From positions 1-64,000 of the forward strand of contig CALDYY010000034.1 of the NCBI GenBank assembly GCA_937944245.1: DNA of 64,000 nt. Direction: 5' to 3'. Origin of the DNA: an uncultured Saprospiraceae bacterium. Lineage in GTDB: Bacteria; Bacteroidota; Bacteroidia; Chitinophagales; Saprospiraceae. The notes beneath the pieces were generated by a model, which searched no databases, was not told where the DNA came from, and was given only the letters and a program-made list of their open reading frames with translations. Below are positions 16,851-25,609 of this stretch, piece by piece. The first letter of the stretch is position 1. Each line of letters opens with the position of its first letter. The translations under genes were made by a program, and so were the position numbers.

Positions 16851-18824
16851 TTATATTTTGTTCCCTAATCTCCAATAATTTTTTAGTATTAGCACTATAT
16901 CTTTTTCTGTGGAATAATCTTTGGCGTAGAAAAAATTGAGCCTTGCCAAAGTGTCTTCATTTATTTCGAGCGTTTGATTCAAATGATTTGCAACGGGAAT
17001 AATGCTTGGTCGAATAGTAGGTAAAGAAAATTGATGATTAACCATGCGATTGTAACCGACCCAAGTTTTTTTGCCTAAGAAAACATAAATTATATTTTTG
17101 ATAAAATTAGTTCTATTTGGTATAAAAAGTAAATGAATAGGTAAGGTAGTTAATAAAACCAACACGACTAAAATATCCAGAAGCCTTTTACTACGCCGTT
17201 GTAGAGATTGTGCTATATTATATTTAATATCAATAGTATATAACTCTCCAGGTGTGTTTTTAGAATGGCTACCAATAACAATTAAACTTTCATGAGGTAC
17301 AATTTTATAATCTACACTACTTCCTAATTTAGTCATCCATTCTATAATAGCTTCTGCTCTTACATCTTTGGAACAAAATATAATTTCTTCTATATTATAA
17401 ATTTTTACCACCTCTGAAAGTGAATTAATAGAGCTAATATAATGCTTGTTACTCTCTTTAAATGGATTAATTGTACCGATTAAATTTTTTTGAACATTAG
17501 CCTTTCTAAGTAAATCTTCTACACGTTCACTCTCTTCAACTGAACCAATAATAACTAAATTTTTAGGCGTTACTTTCCCAATATTAAAATTCTTATATTT
17601 CACAAAATGTAAACCTAAGCGAATAACAGAAATAATAGCTAAATTATAAATAGTGGATAATAAAATAATAGCTCTCGATGACCGATATTCTAAAGGAAGA
17701 AACCCATAAATAGCAGAAATAAAAAGTGTACCCAATATAATGCCTCTTGCTAATCGTATTAAATTATTTTTTTGGTCGTAATTTCCATTAAAGTAGATAC
17801 TAATACTCCAAATTAAAGTATAAATTGGAAAGTTGATATATTTTATCCATTCTGGATAATAATTTATGTCTTGAAAATGATAACCTCCCCAGACTGTTTT
17901 TATCAACAACAACCCCGTGTAAATAATGATAGCATCAAGAATCGGTAAACTTAATTGTTTGATAAGATTATTCAATAAGGTAATAACAGCTCGAAAATAG
18001 ATAGCTAATTTAAGTAGCAAAATAAACCAGTACGCAGATCTACCTTGAAAGTGCTTTTGGGCAAATAATATCATAGCATTATAAAAAACACGAACATAAT
18101 TAAGGCTTCCTTTTTTAGTGCTTTCTCCTTTATAATGTATAATAGTTGTTTCTGGAAAATAATAGTTTTTATAACCCGCTAATGTAATTCTATAAGAAAG
18201 GTCAATGTCCTCGCCATACATAAAGAATCGTTCATCCAGATAGCCAATTTTGTCTAGCACTTCTTTACGTATCCACATAAATGCACCTGCTAGCACATCA
18301 ACTTCATGTGTCTTATGTTCGCTTAGATGTCCTAGATAATAGCGATTAAAAACTGGAGATTTCGAGAAAATCCTAGAGAATCCAAAGGTCTTACAAAAAG
18401 CTACAAATGGACTAGGAAATCCTCTTTTCGATTCTGGTAGAAAACGTCCTGTACCATCAATCATTTTTACTCCTAATGCCCCTGCTTGAGGTGTATTCTC
18501 CATAAATTGAAAACACTTTTCAAAAGTATCTTCTTCCACAACGGTATCGGGATTGAGTAACAAAACGTATTTACCTTGGGCTAACTCAATGGCTTGATTG
18601 TTGGCAACAGAAAATCCAGGATTGTGAGGATTGGCAATAAGATGCACGTTAGGGAATTTCTCTTGTAACATTTCTATTGAGCCATCCACCGAATTGTTGT
18701 CCACTACAAATATTTCTATAGACAAACGCTGCTGCGCACTTTGTACGGCACGCAAGGCTTGTTCAAGAAAATATTTCACATTATAATTAACAATAATAAC
18801 AGATAGGTCAATGGTTGGCATCAT
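16851..18824 (-). CDS. GT2 glycosyltransferase fused to a phosphoglycosyltransferase-like membrane half
   Basis: A 657-residue membrane protein with two parts. Residues about 1-265 are a GT2 rhamnosyltransferase-type domain: LSVIIVNYNVKYFLEQAL, VVDNNSVDGS, the NPDTVV version of the DXD site, and ERFFMYGEDIDLSYRI. The rest has several membrane helices, a Rossmann-like region starting LVIIGSVEESERV, then the helix KRLLDILVVLVLL and an end resembling the C-terminus of WbaP/PglC-type sugar transferases (ARLNFFYAKDYSTEKDIVLILKNYW). The expected phosphoglycosyltransferase active-site block (KFRSM and following acidic pair) is not visible, so that half is probably inactive or a scaffold. It likely acts in surface polysaccharide synthesis. 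It starts 3 bases after the recR stop, hence the same operon. Confidence 0.85.
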   Translation of the reverse strand: MMPTIDLSVIIVNYNVKYFLEQALRAVQSAQQRLSIEIFVVDNNSVDGSIEMLQEKFPNVHLIANPHNPGFSVANNQAIELAQGKYVLLLNPDTVVEEDTFEKCFQFMENTPQAGALGVKMIDGTGRFLPESKRGFPSPFVAFCKTFGFSRIFSKSPVFNRYYLGHLSEHKTHEVDVLAGAFMWIRKEVLDKIGYLDERFFMYGEDIDLSYRITLAGYKNYYFPETTIIHYKGESTKKGSLNYVRVFYNAMILFAQKHFQGRSAYWFILLLKLAIYFRAVITLLNNLIKQLSLPILDAIIIYTGLLLIKTVWGGYHFQDINYYPEWIKYINFPIYTLIWSISIYFNGNYDQKNNLIRLARGIILGTLFISAIYGFLPLEYRSSRAIILLSTIYNLAIISVIRLGLHFVKYKNFNIGKVTPKNLVIIGSVEESERVEDLLRKANVQKNLIGTINPFKESNKHYISSINSLSEVVKIYNIEEIIFCSKDVRAEAIIEWMTKLGSSVDYKIVPHESLIVIGSHSKNTPGELYTIDIKYNIAQSLQRRSKRLLDILVVLVLLTTLPIHLLFIPNRTNFIKNIIYVFLGKKTWVGYNRMVNHQFSLPTIRPSIIPVANHLNQTLEINEDTLARLNFFYAKDYSTEKDIVLILKNYWRLGNKI

Positions 18825-18827
18825 GAA

Positions 18828-19442
18828 TTATTCTTCCTGCAAATTATAAGGTATGCGTCCAAGAATGGAGCGACCTAATGTTAATTCATCCGCATATTCT
18901 AGTTCTCCACCAAATGAAATTCCACGCGCAATAGTACTTATTTTAATAGCTTCTTTTTTCAATCGCTTAGAAATATAAAATATAGTTGTGTCTCCCTCAA
19001 TGGTTGGACTAATTGCCATGATAATTTCTTTTACCTCTTCTAATTGCGCTCGCTCAACGAGCGTATCAATATTTAATTCACTTGGTCCAATACCTTCAAT
19101 CGGGGAAATGACACCGCCTAGCACATGATAAAGCCCTCTGTATTGTCCTGTTTCTTCAATAGCGATAATATCTCTTATAGATTCAACTACGCAAATGACC
19201 GTACGTTCTCGACGCAAATCGCTACAAATAGTACAGATTTTATGGTCGGATATATTATGGCAAATTTGGCAATTTTGCACATTGAGGCGCATATTTTTGA
19301 TAGCATCTGTAAATTGTTCTGTGAAGGCGCGGTCTTGGTTGAGTAGATGTAATACCAGTCGCAACGCCGTTTTCTTACCAATTCCTGGTAAGCTGGCAAA
19401 CGCCTGCACTGCATCTTGTACCAATTTTGATGAAAAATTCAT
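18828..19442 (-). CDS. recR: Recombination mediator protein RecR
   Basis: A 204-residue DNA repair protein that works with RecO (and RecF) to load RecA at gaps. It has the N-terminal helix-hairpin-helix (LPGIGKKTALRL), a four-cysteine zinc finger at residues 58-73 (CQIC and CTIC), a Toprim domain beginning ICVVES, and the C-terminal IARGISFGGELEYADELTLGRSI segment characteristic of RecR. Length is normal for the family. It heads a short minus-strand operon with the glycosyltransferase fusion immediately downstream; the shared intergenic space with aceF holds two inverted repeats. Confidence 0.96.
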   Translation of the reverse strand: MNFSSKLVQDAVQAFASLPGIGKKTALRLVLHLLNQDRAFTEQFTDAIKNMRLNVQNCQICHNISDHKICTICSDLRRERTVICVVESIRDIIAIEETGQYRGLYHVLGGVISPIEGIGPSELNIDTLVERAQLEEVKEIIMAISPTIEGDTTIFYISKRLKKEAIKISTIARGISFGGELEYADELTLGRSILGRIPYNLQEE

Positions 19443-19529
19443 ATTCTTTTTTCAACTTTTGAATCGCAAAGTTATTGAATAAGAACAGATTTTTAGGAAA
19501 AACCACGTGTGGAACACTTTTTTATCTAA

Positions 19530-19568
19530 CTCTTTAAAAGAGAAAACAAACTTTTTTCTTTTAAAGAG
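19530..19568. repeat. 11-base perfect inverted repeat between recR and aceF
   Basis: CTCTTTAAAAG (19530-19540) is mirrored by CTTTTAAAGAG (19558-19568) with a 17-base spacer. It lies between divergent genes, so it may be an operator or a hairpin in an aceF or recR leader. Confidence 0.55.
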
Positions 19569-19569
19569 A

Positions 19570-19618
19570 GAAATATTGCATTTTTGCGTTTAGTATAAAA
19601 TCTGATATGCAATATTTC
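19570..19618. repeat. 12-base perfect inverted repeat upstream of aceF
   Basis: GAAATATTGCAT (19570-19581) is mirrored by ATGCAATATTTC (19607-19618), spaced by 25 bases that include a promoter-like CATTTTTG. It abuts the preceding inverted repeat. The spacing suggests an operator pair around a promoter or a leader hairpin for aceF. Confidence 0.55.
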
Positions 19619-19672
19619 AAGGTTAAATTACTAATGAAAAAATAGAAATTGAAAAAATAAAAAAAAGAAATT

Positions 19673-20995
19673 ATGGCTGAAGTGATTACTATGCCCCGAA
19701 TGAGCGATACTATGGTAGAAGGTAATATTGTGGCATGGCACAAGAAAGAAGGAGATACCATAGAATCAGGCGAATTATTAGCGGAAATTGAAACGGACAA
19801 AGCTACTATGGATTTTGATAGTCCTATGGATGGCGTATTGTTGCATATTGCAGTAAAGGAAGGCTCTGTTGCAATTGATGATATAATTGCTGTTATCGGA
19901 GATGAAGGGGAGGACTGGCAAGCAGCACTCAATAGTATAGCAAAGGCATCTAACGCCGGTGTAAGTAATAATGCCTCTGCGAAAGCGAAATCTACACCAT
20001 CAGTGGTAGCAACTAATCTATCGGACGATAGTAGTGCATCTGAGGAAATGCGAATTAAGGCATCACCTTTAGCTAAAAGCATTGCCAAAGAAATAGGTAT
20101 TGATTTGAGCAGTATAAAAGGCTCAGGCGATCAGGGTAGAATTATTAAAAAGGATGTAGAAGCCTTAATAGGTGGTAAGCCTATGCCTATTGCGACACCA
20201 AAAGTAGCTGTAAGTAAATCTGCACCAGCGCAAGAAGTTGCTCCATCTCAAGAGGTGAAGGAAACACCTGTCGCTGCACCAGCAATTACGCCATTTATGT
20301 TCTCGGGAAGTGGCGACAACTATGAAGATGTCCCCGTAACGCAAATGAGGAAAGTAATCGCTCGCCGATTAGGAGAAAGTAAATTTGGGGCGCCACATTT
20401 CTATTTAACTATTGAGATTGATATGGAAAAGGCAATTCAATTGCGCAAGCAGTTGAATGAAGTTGCTCCAGTAAAATTATCCTTTAATGACTTGGTAATA
20501 AAAGCTAGTGCCGTTGCTTTACGCAAACATCCAGCGATTAACTCTTCTTGGATGGAAAGCTATATTCGCTTTAACAAAGAAGTGAATATAGGTGTAGCAG
20601 TTGCAGTGGAGGATGGCTTGCTTGTACCTGTGGTGAAGTATGCGGACATTAAAACACTTTCGCAAATTAATGTCGAAGTAAAGGAAATGGCAGGTAGAGC
20701 TAAGAAAAAGAAATTGCAACCACAGGAAATGCAAGGCAATACTTTTACGATTTCTAATTTAGGAATGTTTGGTATAGAAGAATTTACAGCCATTATCAAT
20801 CCACCTGATGCTTGTATTTTAGCAGTTGGCGGTATTATTGAGAAACCTGTGGTTAAGGACGGCAACATTGTTGTAGGGCAGCAAATGAAGGTAACACTTT
20901 CTTGCGATCATAGAGTAGTAGATGGCGCAAGTGGCGCACAATTCCTGATGACATTTAAGGAAATTCTGGAAGACCCTATTCGCCTATTGGTGTAA
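19673..20995 (+). CDS. aceF: Dihydrolipoamide acetyltransferase, E2 of pyruvate dehydrogenase
   Basis: A 440-residue core subunit of the pyruvate dehydrogenase complex; it carries acetyl groups on a lipoyl arm and passes them to CoA. The N-terminal lipoyl domain has the modified lysine K43 in ETDKATMDF. After an Ala/Pro/Val-rich linker comes the peripheral subunit-binding domain (IKASPLAKSIAKEIGIDLSSI, followed by GSGDQGRIIKKDV), a second flexible linker, and the catalytic domain with the active-site CDHRVVDG near the C-terminus. Only one lipoyl domain is present. No E1 gene adjoins it, and the E3 (lpdA) lies about 18 kb away. A hairpin follows the stop. Confidence 0.95.
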   Translation: MAEVITMPRMSDTMVEGNIVAWHKKEGDTIESGELLAEIETDKATMDFDSPMDGVLLHIAVKEGSVAIDDIIAVIGDEGEDWQAALNSIAKASNAGVSNNASAKAKSTPSVVATNLSDDSSASEEMRIKASPLAKSIAKEIGIDLSSIKGSGDQGRIIKKDVEALIGGKPMPIATPKVAVSKSAPAQEVAPSQEVKETPVAAPAITPFMFSGSGDNYEDVPVTQMRKVIARRLGESKFGAPHFYLTIEIDMEKAIQLRKQLNEVAPVKLSFNDLVIKASAVALRKHPAINSSWMESYIRFNKEVNIGVAVAVEDGLLVPVVKYADIKTLSQINVEVKEMAGRAKKKKLQPQEMQGNTFTISNLGMFGIEEFTAIINPPDACILAVGGIIEKPVVKDGNIVVGQQMKVTLSCDHRVVDGASGAQFLMTFKEILEDPIRLLV

Positions 20996-21014
20996 TATTT
21001 TTTGGTATCTTAAC

Positions 21015-21046
21015 ATAGCTGAATAGTAAATATACTATTCGGCTAT
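21015..21046 (+). terminator. Hairpin terminator after aceF
   Basis: A 14-base-pair stem with one G-T pair (ATAGCTGAATAGTA against TACTATTCGGCTAT) and a 4-base AATA loop, between aceF and the CoA-binding gene. It ends only 10 bases before the next ATG, so it may also modulate that gene. Confidence 0.7.
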
Positions 21047-21056
21047 CTAGTTTAAT

Positions 21057-21416
21057 ATGAAGAAAGTTATTGTTTTAGGAGCATCTACAAATCCTGATAG
21101 AGCTTCCTATATCGCAGTCCAGCGATTGAAAGCCGCTGGTTATGAAGTTTTCCCAATAGGAACTAGCAAAGGTGAAATACATGGTATTGAGATGATTAAT
21201 GAGCCACTTTCTTTAGAGCATGTAGATACTATCACTCTTTATCTCAATCCAGAACGTCAAAAGGAATATTACAATTACCTGCTTTCCTTAAAGCCCAGAC
21301 GTATCATATTCAATCCGGGAACTGAGAATCCAGAATTTGTACAACTAGCCAATCAAAATAATATTGAAGTTGAAGTCGCTTGCACTTTAGTATTATTGGC
21401 AACCAATAGTTATTAG
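21057..21416 (+). CDS. CoA-binding domain protein (YccU-like)
   Basis: A 119-residue single-domain Rossmann protein of the CoA_binding_2 family, the fold found as the CoA-binding part of succinyl-CoA synthetase. It begins with the nucleotide-binding strand-loop KKVIVLGASTNPDRASY, continues with YEVFPIG, and has RRIIFNPGTENPEF and ACTLVLL. It probably binds CoA or a related cofactor; no catalytic role is established for the family. Its stop overlaps the 3' end of the convergent OmpA-family gene by 4 bases. Confidence 0.88.
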   Translation: MKKVIVLGASTNPDRASYIAVQRLKAAGYEVFPIGTSKGEIHGIEMINEPLSLEHVDTITLYLNPERQKEYYNYLLSLKPRRIIFNPGTENPEFVQLANQNNIEVEVACTLVLLATNSY

Positions 21417-22777
21417 TATTGATTGCCAATCTTTCTTTTTGGTTTTTCCATATTTTCCATAGTATCATTGGCAATTTTAAATTCTACTCGCCTATTCATA
21501 TAGCTTTCATCTTTATCAGTGACCATAGTATCTTTATCCCCCTTCCAAATAAGAATTAGCCGTTCCCTTCTGATGTTTTTTTCTGTAACTAGATAATTAA
21601 TTACTGCTTCTGCCCTGTTGTAGGATAGCAAATCATTAAAATGCTCTGCTCCTTTTTGGTCGGTGTACCCAATGACTGCTAACTTTAAGTTACTATTCAA
21701 ATTAAGTAAATCCGCTATATGTTTCAACTTAGGTATTTCGGTAGCTCTAATTTCAAATTGGCTTGTTTTGAAATGAATATTTGGAAAAAATAGAGGAAGC
21801 ATTTCTAGTTGTTCTCTAATCTTTCTATCTACTTCTTCCTCTGTTATATATATGGGCTTAGTAGCCACGCCTTCATCATCGTATTCATGATTTGGTGGAG
21901 AGTAAGGTTCTTTATCCTTATAGTCTGGAATACCATCTTCATCGCTATCTAGCGTAACGCCTCTGGTGTCCACACGTGCGCCAAGTGGTGTATCCGGCTC
22001 TAAATCGAATATATCTATCACTCCATCACCATCGCTATCTTTAGGGATAAACACAGGTCGTTCCTTGAGTTCGACAATATTTGAAATGATGCTTTGCAAA
22101 GGATTTACCCAGTAGAGTGGTTCAGATTTATCTTTTTTCCCGATGTTAAAGTTTAGCCTAACACTAGTATAGTTGGTAATATCACGAAAACCTTTATTTT
22201 CAAACCCATCTATGCGGTCGGCGTATTTGCTAAATAATGAACCAAATTTATGGTCTATCCCGATATTCATATTTTCATTAACTCGAATAGAAATGCCACC
22301 ACCAGTATCCAATATAGGCGAATTTGCATTTTTTACATTAATCCCTTTTGTGCCACCGTTAGGTTGCTGTTCCACTGAGAATTGATTAAACCCTCCACCC
22401 AAAAAGACATATATATTCGTTCTTCGAGTAGGCTCATCCCACTTTAAGTTATTTAAGCTAATCAGACCTTGTAGTGTAGTAGAAAACCAGTTCGTTCTAA
22501 ATTGATTGGTAGCATTGAACCGCTCTCCTTCCATAAACCCATAGTTAGCATCTATTCGGAAGGAAAAAATGTAATCCAGTGAACGCCTAACATGGATACC
22601 ACCAGCAAATCCTGGATTAAATGGAATATCGCCTGCTATAAAAAGGTGTCCGATGTGTGTCCCTACTTCCCATTTATGAGCAGGTGTGGCATTCAATTGA
22701 ATTCGTTGCTCTAACTGACCAAATAAATGAAAAGGTATGAAGAGTGCAAGTACAATAAAATAGTGTTTCATATTCAA
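21413..22777 (-). CDS. OmpA-family outer-membrane protein with TSP3-like calcium repeats
   Basis: A 454-residue envelope protein. A signal peptide (cut after LFGQ) is followed by an outer-membrane barrel of about 200 residues. Next are thrombospondin-type-3-like repeats (DSDGDGVIDIFD, DSDEDGIPDYKD) that bind calcium, and a C-terminal OmpA domain that holds peptidoglycan (LKLAVIGYTDQKG with the later YNRAEAVINYL). Such proteins tie the outer membrane to the cell wall in Bacteroidota. The start (ATG 22777, or the next Met two codons in) overlaps the TPR gene stop by 4 bases, so the two are translationally coupled. Confidence 0.9.
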   Translation of the reverse strand: MNMKHYFIVLALFIPFHLFGQLEQRIQLNATPAHKWEVGTHIGHLFIAGDIPFNPGFAGGIHVRRSLDYIFSFRIDANYGFMEGERFNATNQFRTNWFSTTLQGLISLNNLKWDEPTRRTNIYVFLGGGFNQFSVEQQPNGGTKGINVKNANSPILDTGGGISIRVNENMNIGIDHKFGSLFSKYADRIDGFENKGFRDITNYTSVRLNFNIGKKDKSEPLYWVNPLQSIISNIVELKERPVFIPKDSDGDGVIDIFDLEPDTPLGARVDTRGVTLDSDEDGIPDYKDKEPYSPPNHEYDDEGVATKPIYITEEEVDRKIREQLEMLPLFFPNIHFKTSQFEIRATEIPKLKHIADLLNLNSNLKLAVIGYTDQKGAEHFNDLLSYNRAEAVINYLVTEKNIRRERLILIWKGDKDTMVTDKDESYMNRRVEFKIANDTMENMEKPKRKIGNQY

Positions 22778-23103
22778 AAATCGTCATTATATTCTAAATC
22801 TTGCCTAGCAGCAGCCAGTTCATTCCAAGCGTGCTTATCCTGCTGCTGTTTAGCTATTTCCATTCCACGATTGTAAATGTCAAATGCTTCCTTGGGTTGA
22901 TTTAATTTTTCGTAATATTTTCCTAAATGATAGTAAGTACCAACATAGTCTTCATGTTCACTCGTCAACTGCTGATAATATTTTAAAGTAGCTTCTTGCT
23001 CATCAAGTCCTTCGTATTCCTTTGCAATGGCAAACAGCAAAAACGGGTCATTTGGACTACTTTCCAAAAATACAAATAATTTCTTTAGTCGCTCTGAAAT
23101 CAT
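22774..23103 (-). CDS. Small tetratricopeptide-repeat protein
   Basis: A 109-residue soluble TPR protein with about two and a half repeats: PNDPFLLFAIAKEYEGLDEQEATLKYY, YVGTYYHLGKYYEKLNQPKEAFDIYNRGM. It is a protein-binding scaffold of unknown partner. Its stop overlaps the OmpA-family start (ATGA), which suggests coupled expression and perhaps a common function in envelope assembly. It is divergent from etfB. Confidence 0.85.
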   Translation of the reverse strand: MISERLKKLFVFLESSPNDPFLLFAIAKEYEGLDEQEATLKYYQQLTSEHEDYVGTYYHLGKYYEKLNQPKEAFDIYNRGMEIAKQQQDKHAWNELAAARQDLEYNDDF

Positions 23104-23162
23104 GAAATGACATTTTTTTGATAAAAAATAATGTATTTAGCGAAATTTCGCTGGACTTAATA

Positions 23163-23192
23163 TTGTTTTAACTGTTAAAATATGTAATTTTA
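23163..23192 (+). promoter_or_regulatory. Predicted promoter of etfBA
   Basis: TTG at 23163-23165 and TAATTTTA at 23185-23192 (one mismatch to TAnnTTTG) are 19 bases apart, the normal Bacteroidota spacing, and end 45 bases before the etfB ATG. Confidence 0.45.
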
Positions 23193-23237
23193 CATTCATA
23201 AACGAAGTTCAAGAATAAATATCAATTAATTTACAAA

Positions 23238-23978
23238 ATGAAAATATTAGTTTGTATTAGTCAAGTCCCCGATACGACTGCTAAGATATCATTTAAAGAA
23301 GGTAATACTGTTTTTAATACAGATGGTGTTCAATTTATAATGAACCCCTATGATGAATGGTATGCGTTAGTAAGAGCATTAGAAATCAAAGAAAGTCAAG
23401 GTGGTAGCGTTACTGTTATCAATGTTGGACCTGCCGAAAATGAAACTGTTATCAGAAAGGCACTGGCGATTGGTGCTGATGATGCCATTCGAGTAAATGC
23501 AGTGTCAAGTAGTGCCTTGTTTATTGCAAAGCAAATTGCAGAAGTAGCCAAAGCAGCACAATACGATATTGTATTCACAGGTAAAGAAACCATTAATTTC
23601 AACCGTTCGGAAGTAGGTGCTATGATTGCAGAATATCTTGACCAGCCTTACATTTCTTATGCTACCCATTTAGATTTGCAAGGTAAGACAGCAACCATTG
23701 TTCGAGAGATTGAAGGTGGTAGTGAAACCTTAGAAGTAGATACGCCTTTTGTAATAAGTGCAGCTAAAGGCTTAGCAGAGCAACGTATTCCAAACATGAA
23801 AGGAATTATGACTGCAAAGAAAAAAACATTAAAAGTGGTAGAACCTATCGCTTTTGATGATATATCTTTCCCAGTAAGGTATGAATTGCCACCAAGTAAA
23901 GCGGGGGTAAAGCTATTGGATGCAGATAACATGGAGGAATTAGTTCGATTATTGCATGAAGAAGCTAAAGCTATTTAA
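23238..23978 (+). CDS. etfB: Electron transfer flavoprotein, beta subunit
   Basis: The 246-residue small subunit of ETF, the soluble flavoprotein that takes electrons from acyl-CoA dehydrogenases. It begins KILVCISQVPDTTAKI and contains NPYDEWYALVRALEIKE, the AMP-binding stretch FTGKETINFNRSEVGAMIAEYL, and the subunit-contact segment ISAAKGLAEQRIPNMKGIMTAKKK. It is 26 bases ahead of etfA, and the two chains form the heterodimer. No acyl-CoA dehydrogenase or ETF:quinone oxidoreductase is adjacent. Confidence 0.96.
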   Translation: MKILVCISQVPDTTAKISFKEGNTVFNTDGVQFIMNPYDEWYALVRALEIKESQGGSVTVINVGPAENETVIRKALAIGADDAIRVNAVSSSALFIAKQIAEVAKAAQYDIVFTGKETINFNRSEVGAMIAEYLDQPYISYATHLDLQGKTATIVREIEGGSETLEVDTPFVISAAKGLAEQRIPNMKGIMTAKKKTLKVVEPIAFDDISFPVRYELPPSKAGVKLLDADNMEELVRLLHEEAKAI

Positions 23979-24004
23979 CCATTTACATTAAAGTAATTAA
24001 ATAT

Positions 24005-24964
24005 ATGATACTCATATTTGCAGAAGTTCAAAATAAAACATTCAAAAAACAAACGCTAGAGCTAGTTACCTATGGCTCAAAAGTAGCGAAAATGCTCAAT
24101 ACAAGTTGTGTAGTTCTTGTCTTGGGAGAGGCAGAAAATGCCGGTCAACTTGGAAAATATGGCGCAAACAAAGTTTATCAAGTAGTGAATGACCATCTAA
24201 ATACCTTTGATAGTCAAGTATATACACAAGTAATTGCCAAAACCGCTGAACAAATTGATGCAAGCGTTATTGTGTTGGCACATTCTTCCACAGGAAAATC
24301 TATCTTAGGGCGTTTAGCTGCTAGATTCAATGCTGGTTCAGTGGCAGCAGTCAACACGCTTCCTAGTATTGATGGAAACTCCTTTGAAGTACAAAAAACT
24401 GTGTTCTCAAGCAAGGCTATTGCTACTTACAGCATTAAATCGGAAAAGAAAATTCTTTCCCTCTCTGGTAACTCTATTGCCCCGGAAATACTTGGCAATG
24501 AAGTAGAGGTGGAGTTGTTGAGCATTGACGTTCCTGCGCCTAAAGTACGTGTAAAGGAAGTAAAAAAAGTGGCAGGTATTGTGCCATTGCCAGAAGCTGA
24601 ACTTGTTGTTTCGGCTGGACGAGGATTAAAAGGACCAGAAAATTGGGGGATTATTGAAGAATTAGCAAAAGAACTTGGCGCAACTACAGCTTGCTCGCGT
24701 CCAGTGGCAGATACAGGCTGGCGACCTCATCACGAGCACGTTGGACAAACAGGTGTGGCTATCCGACCCAACTTATATATTGCAGTAGGAATATCTGGTG
24801 CAATACAACATTTGGCAGGAGTAAATAATAGCAAAACGATTGTGGTTATCAATAAAGACCCAGAAGCACCATTTTTTAAAGCAGCAGATTATGGGGTGGT
24901 CGGTGACTTATTCGATGTAGTCCCCAAATTAACGCAGGCGGTTAAAGATTTTAAAAGTAAGTAA
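24005..24964 (+). CDS. etfA: Electron transfer flavoprotein, alpha subunit
   Basis: The 319-residue FAD-binding subunit of ETF. The N-terminal domain resembles EtfB. The C-terminal FAD domain has the hallmark VSAGRGLKGPENW, ACSRPVADTGWRPHHEHVGQTG, ISGAIQHLAGVNNSKTIVVINKDPEAPFF and DYGVVGDLFDVVP. It forms an operon with etfB. A weak 7-base AT hairpin (24986-25006) follows the stop and may end the transcript before rpsO. Confidence 0.96.
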   Translation: MILIFAEVQNKTFKKQTLELVTYGSKVAKMLNTSCVVLVLGEAENAGQLGKYGANKVYQVVNDHLNTFDSQVYTQVIAKTAEQIDASVIVLAHSSTGKSILGRLAARFNAGSVAAVNTLPSIDGNSFEVQKTVFSSKAIATYSIKSEKKILSLSGNSIAPEILGNEVEVELLSIDVPAPKVRVKEVKKVAGIVPLPEAELVVSAGRGLKGPENWGIIEELAKELGATTACSRPVADTGWRPHHEHVGQTGVAIRPNLYIAVGISGAIQHLAGVNNSKTIVVINKDPEAPFFKAADYGVVGDLFDVVPKLTQAVKDFKSK

Positions 24965-25008
24965 AATGTCATCCTTAGCGCAATCTTTTGTTTTAATCGA
25001 ACAAAAAG

Positions 25009-25039
25009 TTGTTTCTAAGATAAGTTTGTTATACATTTG
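25009..25039 (+). promoter_or_regulatory. Predicted promoter of rpsO
   Basis: TTG at 25009-25011 and a perfect -7 element TACATTTG at 25032-25039 are separated by 20 bases. Transcription would start near 25044-25046, giving a leader of about 70 bases. Confidence 0.6.
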
Positions 25040-25114
25040 CGCTGCTGTAAATGATTGATATAATCACTAACGGTTTCGGGTTCAACAGCAGAGCCTGATT
25101 GCAAATATTAATAA

Positions 25115-25390
25115 ATGGCAGAATATTCATCAAAAGAAAAAGTTCAAGAAATTTTCACACAGTATGGCGGAAATGCCAACAATAGTGGTTCAGCGGAATC
25201 ACAAATCGCGTTGTTCACATTCAGAATAAAAGCGCTCTCCGAGCACTTGAAAACTAACAAAAAAGATCACTCTTGCAGAAGGTCCTTACTAACATTGGTA
25301 GGTAAGAGAAGAAGTTTGCTAAACTATCTAATGAAAAAAGATATTGAGCAATACAGGATATTAATAGAGAAATTGGGTATCAGAAAATAG
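25115..25390 (+). CDS. rpsO: 30S ribosomal protein S15
   Basis: A 91-residue primary rRNA-binding protein of the small subunit, which binds 16S rRNA helices 20-22. Conserved parts are [32 protein letters not shown] (in line with the family GSPEVQ and HxxxHKKDHHSRR regions) and [12 protein letters not shown], ending with RYRxLIxxLGIRK-like sequence. Length is standard. The order rpsO then pnp matches many bacteria. Its leader contains an inverted repeat that might support autoregulation. Confidence 0.97.
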   Translation: MAEYSSKEKVQEIFTQYGGNANNSGSAESQIALFTFRIKALSEHLKTNKKDHSCRRSLLTLVGKRRSLLNYLMKKDIEQYRILIEKLGIRK

Positions 25391-25401
25391 AGAAGAATTA
25401 A

Positions 25402-25435
25402 AACGGCTATATTTGACATATCGAATATAGCCGTT
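25402..25435 (+). terminator. Terminator of rpsO
   Basis: A perfect 12-base stem (AACGGCTATATT against AATATAGCCGTT) with a 10-base loop, 11 bases after the stop; no T-run follows. It implies pnp has its own promoter. Confidence 0.8.
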
Positions 25436-25609
25436 CAAGTAAGAAACATCCTACTAAGCGTATTAATTTAATATAGTTCATCCTCGAACTAATAATATGC
25501 TATAGCAAATTGTGTAGCTTCTTTTATTTTTTAGTTGCATCCTATCGTATCTTGATAGAATAATAAAGTTTGCTCTAAGGCAAATGTAACCATTAAATAA
25601 ATAATAAAC

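Noticed and set aside
19561-20088. A 175-codon open frame on the minus strand opposite the 5' end of aceF
   Set aside because: Low-complexity Ser/Ala/Ile-rich translation with no recognisable domain; it is the shadow of the lipoyl-domain coding sequence.
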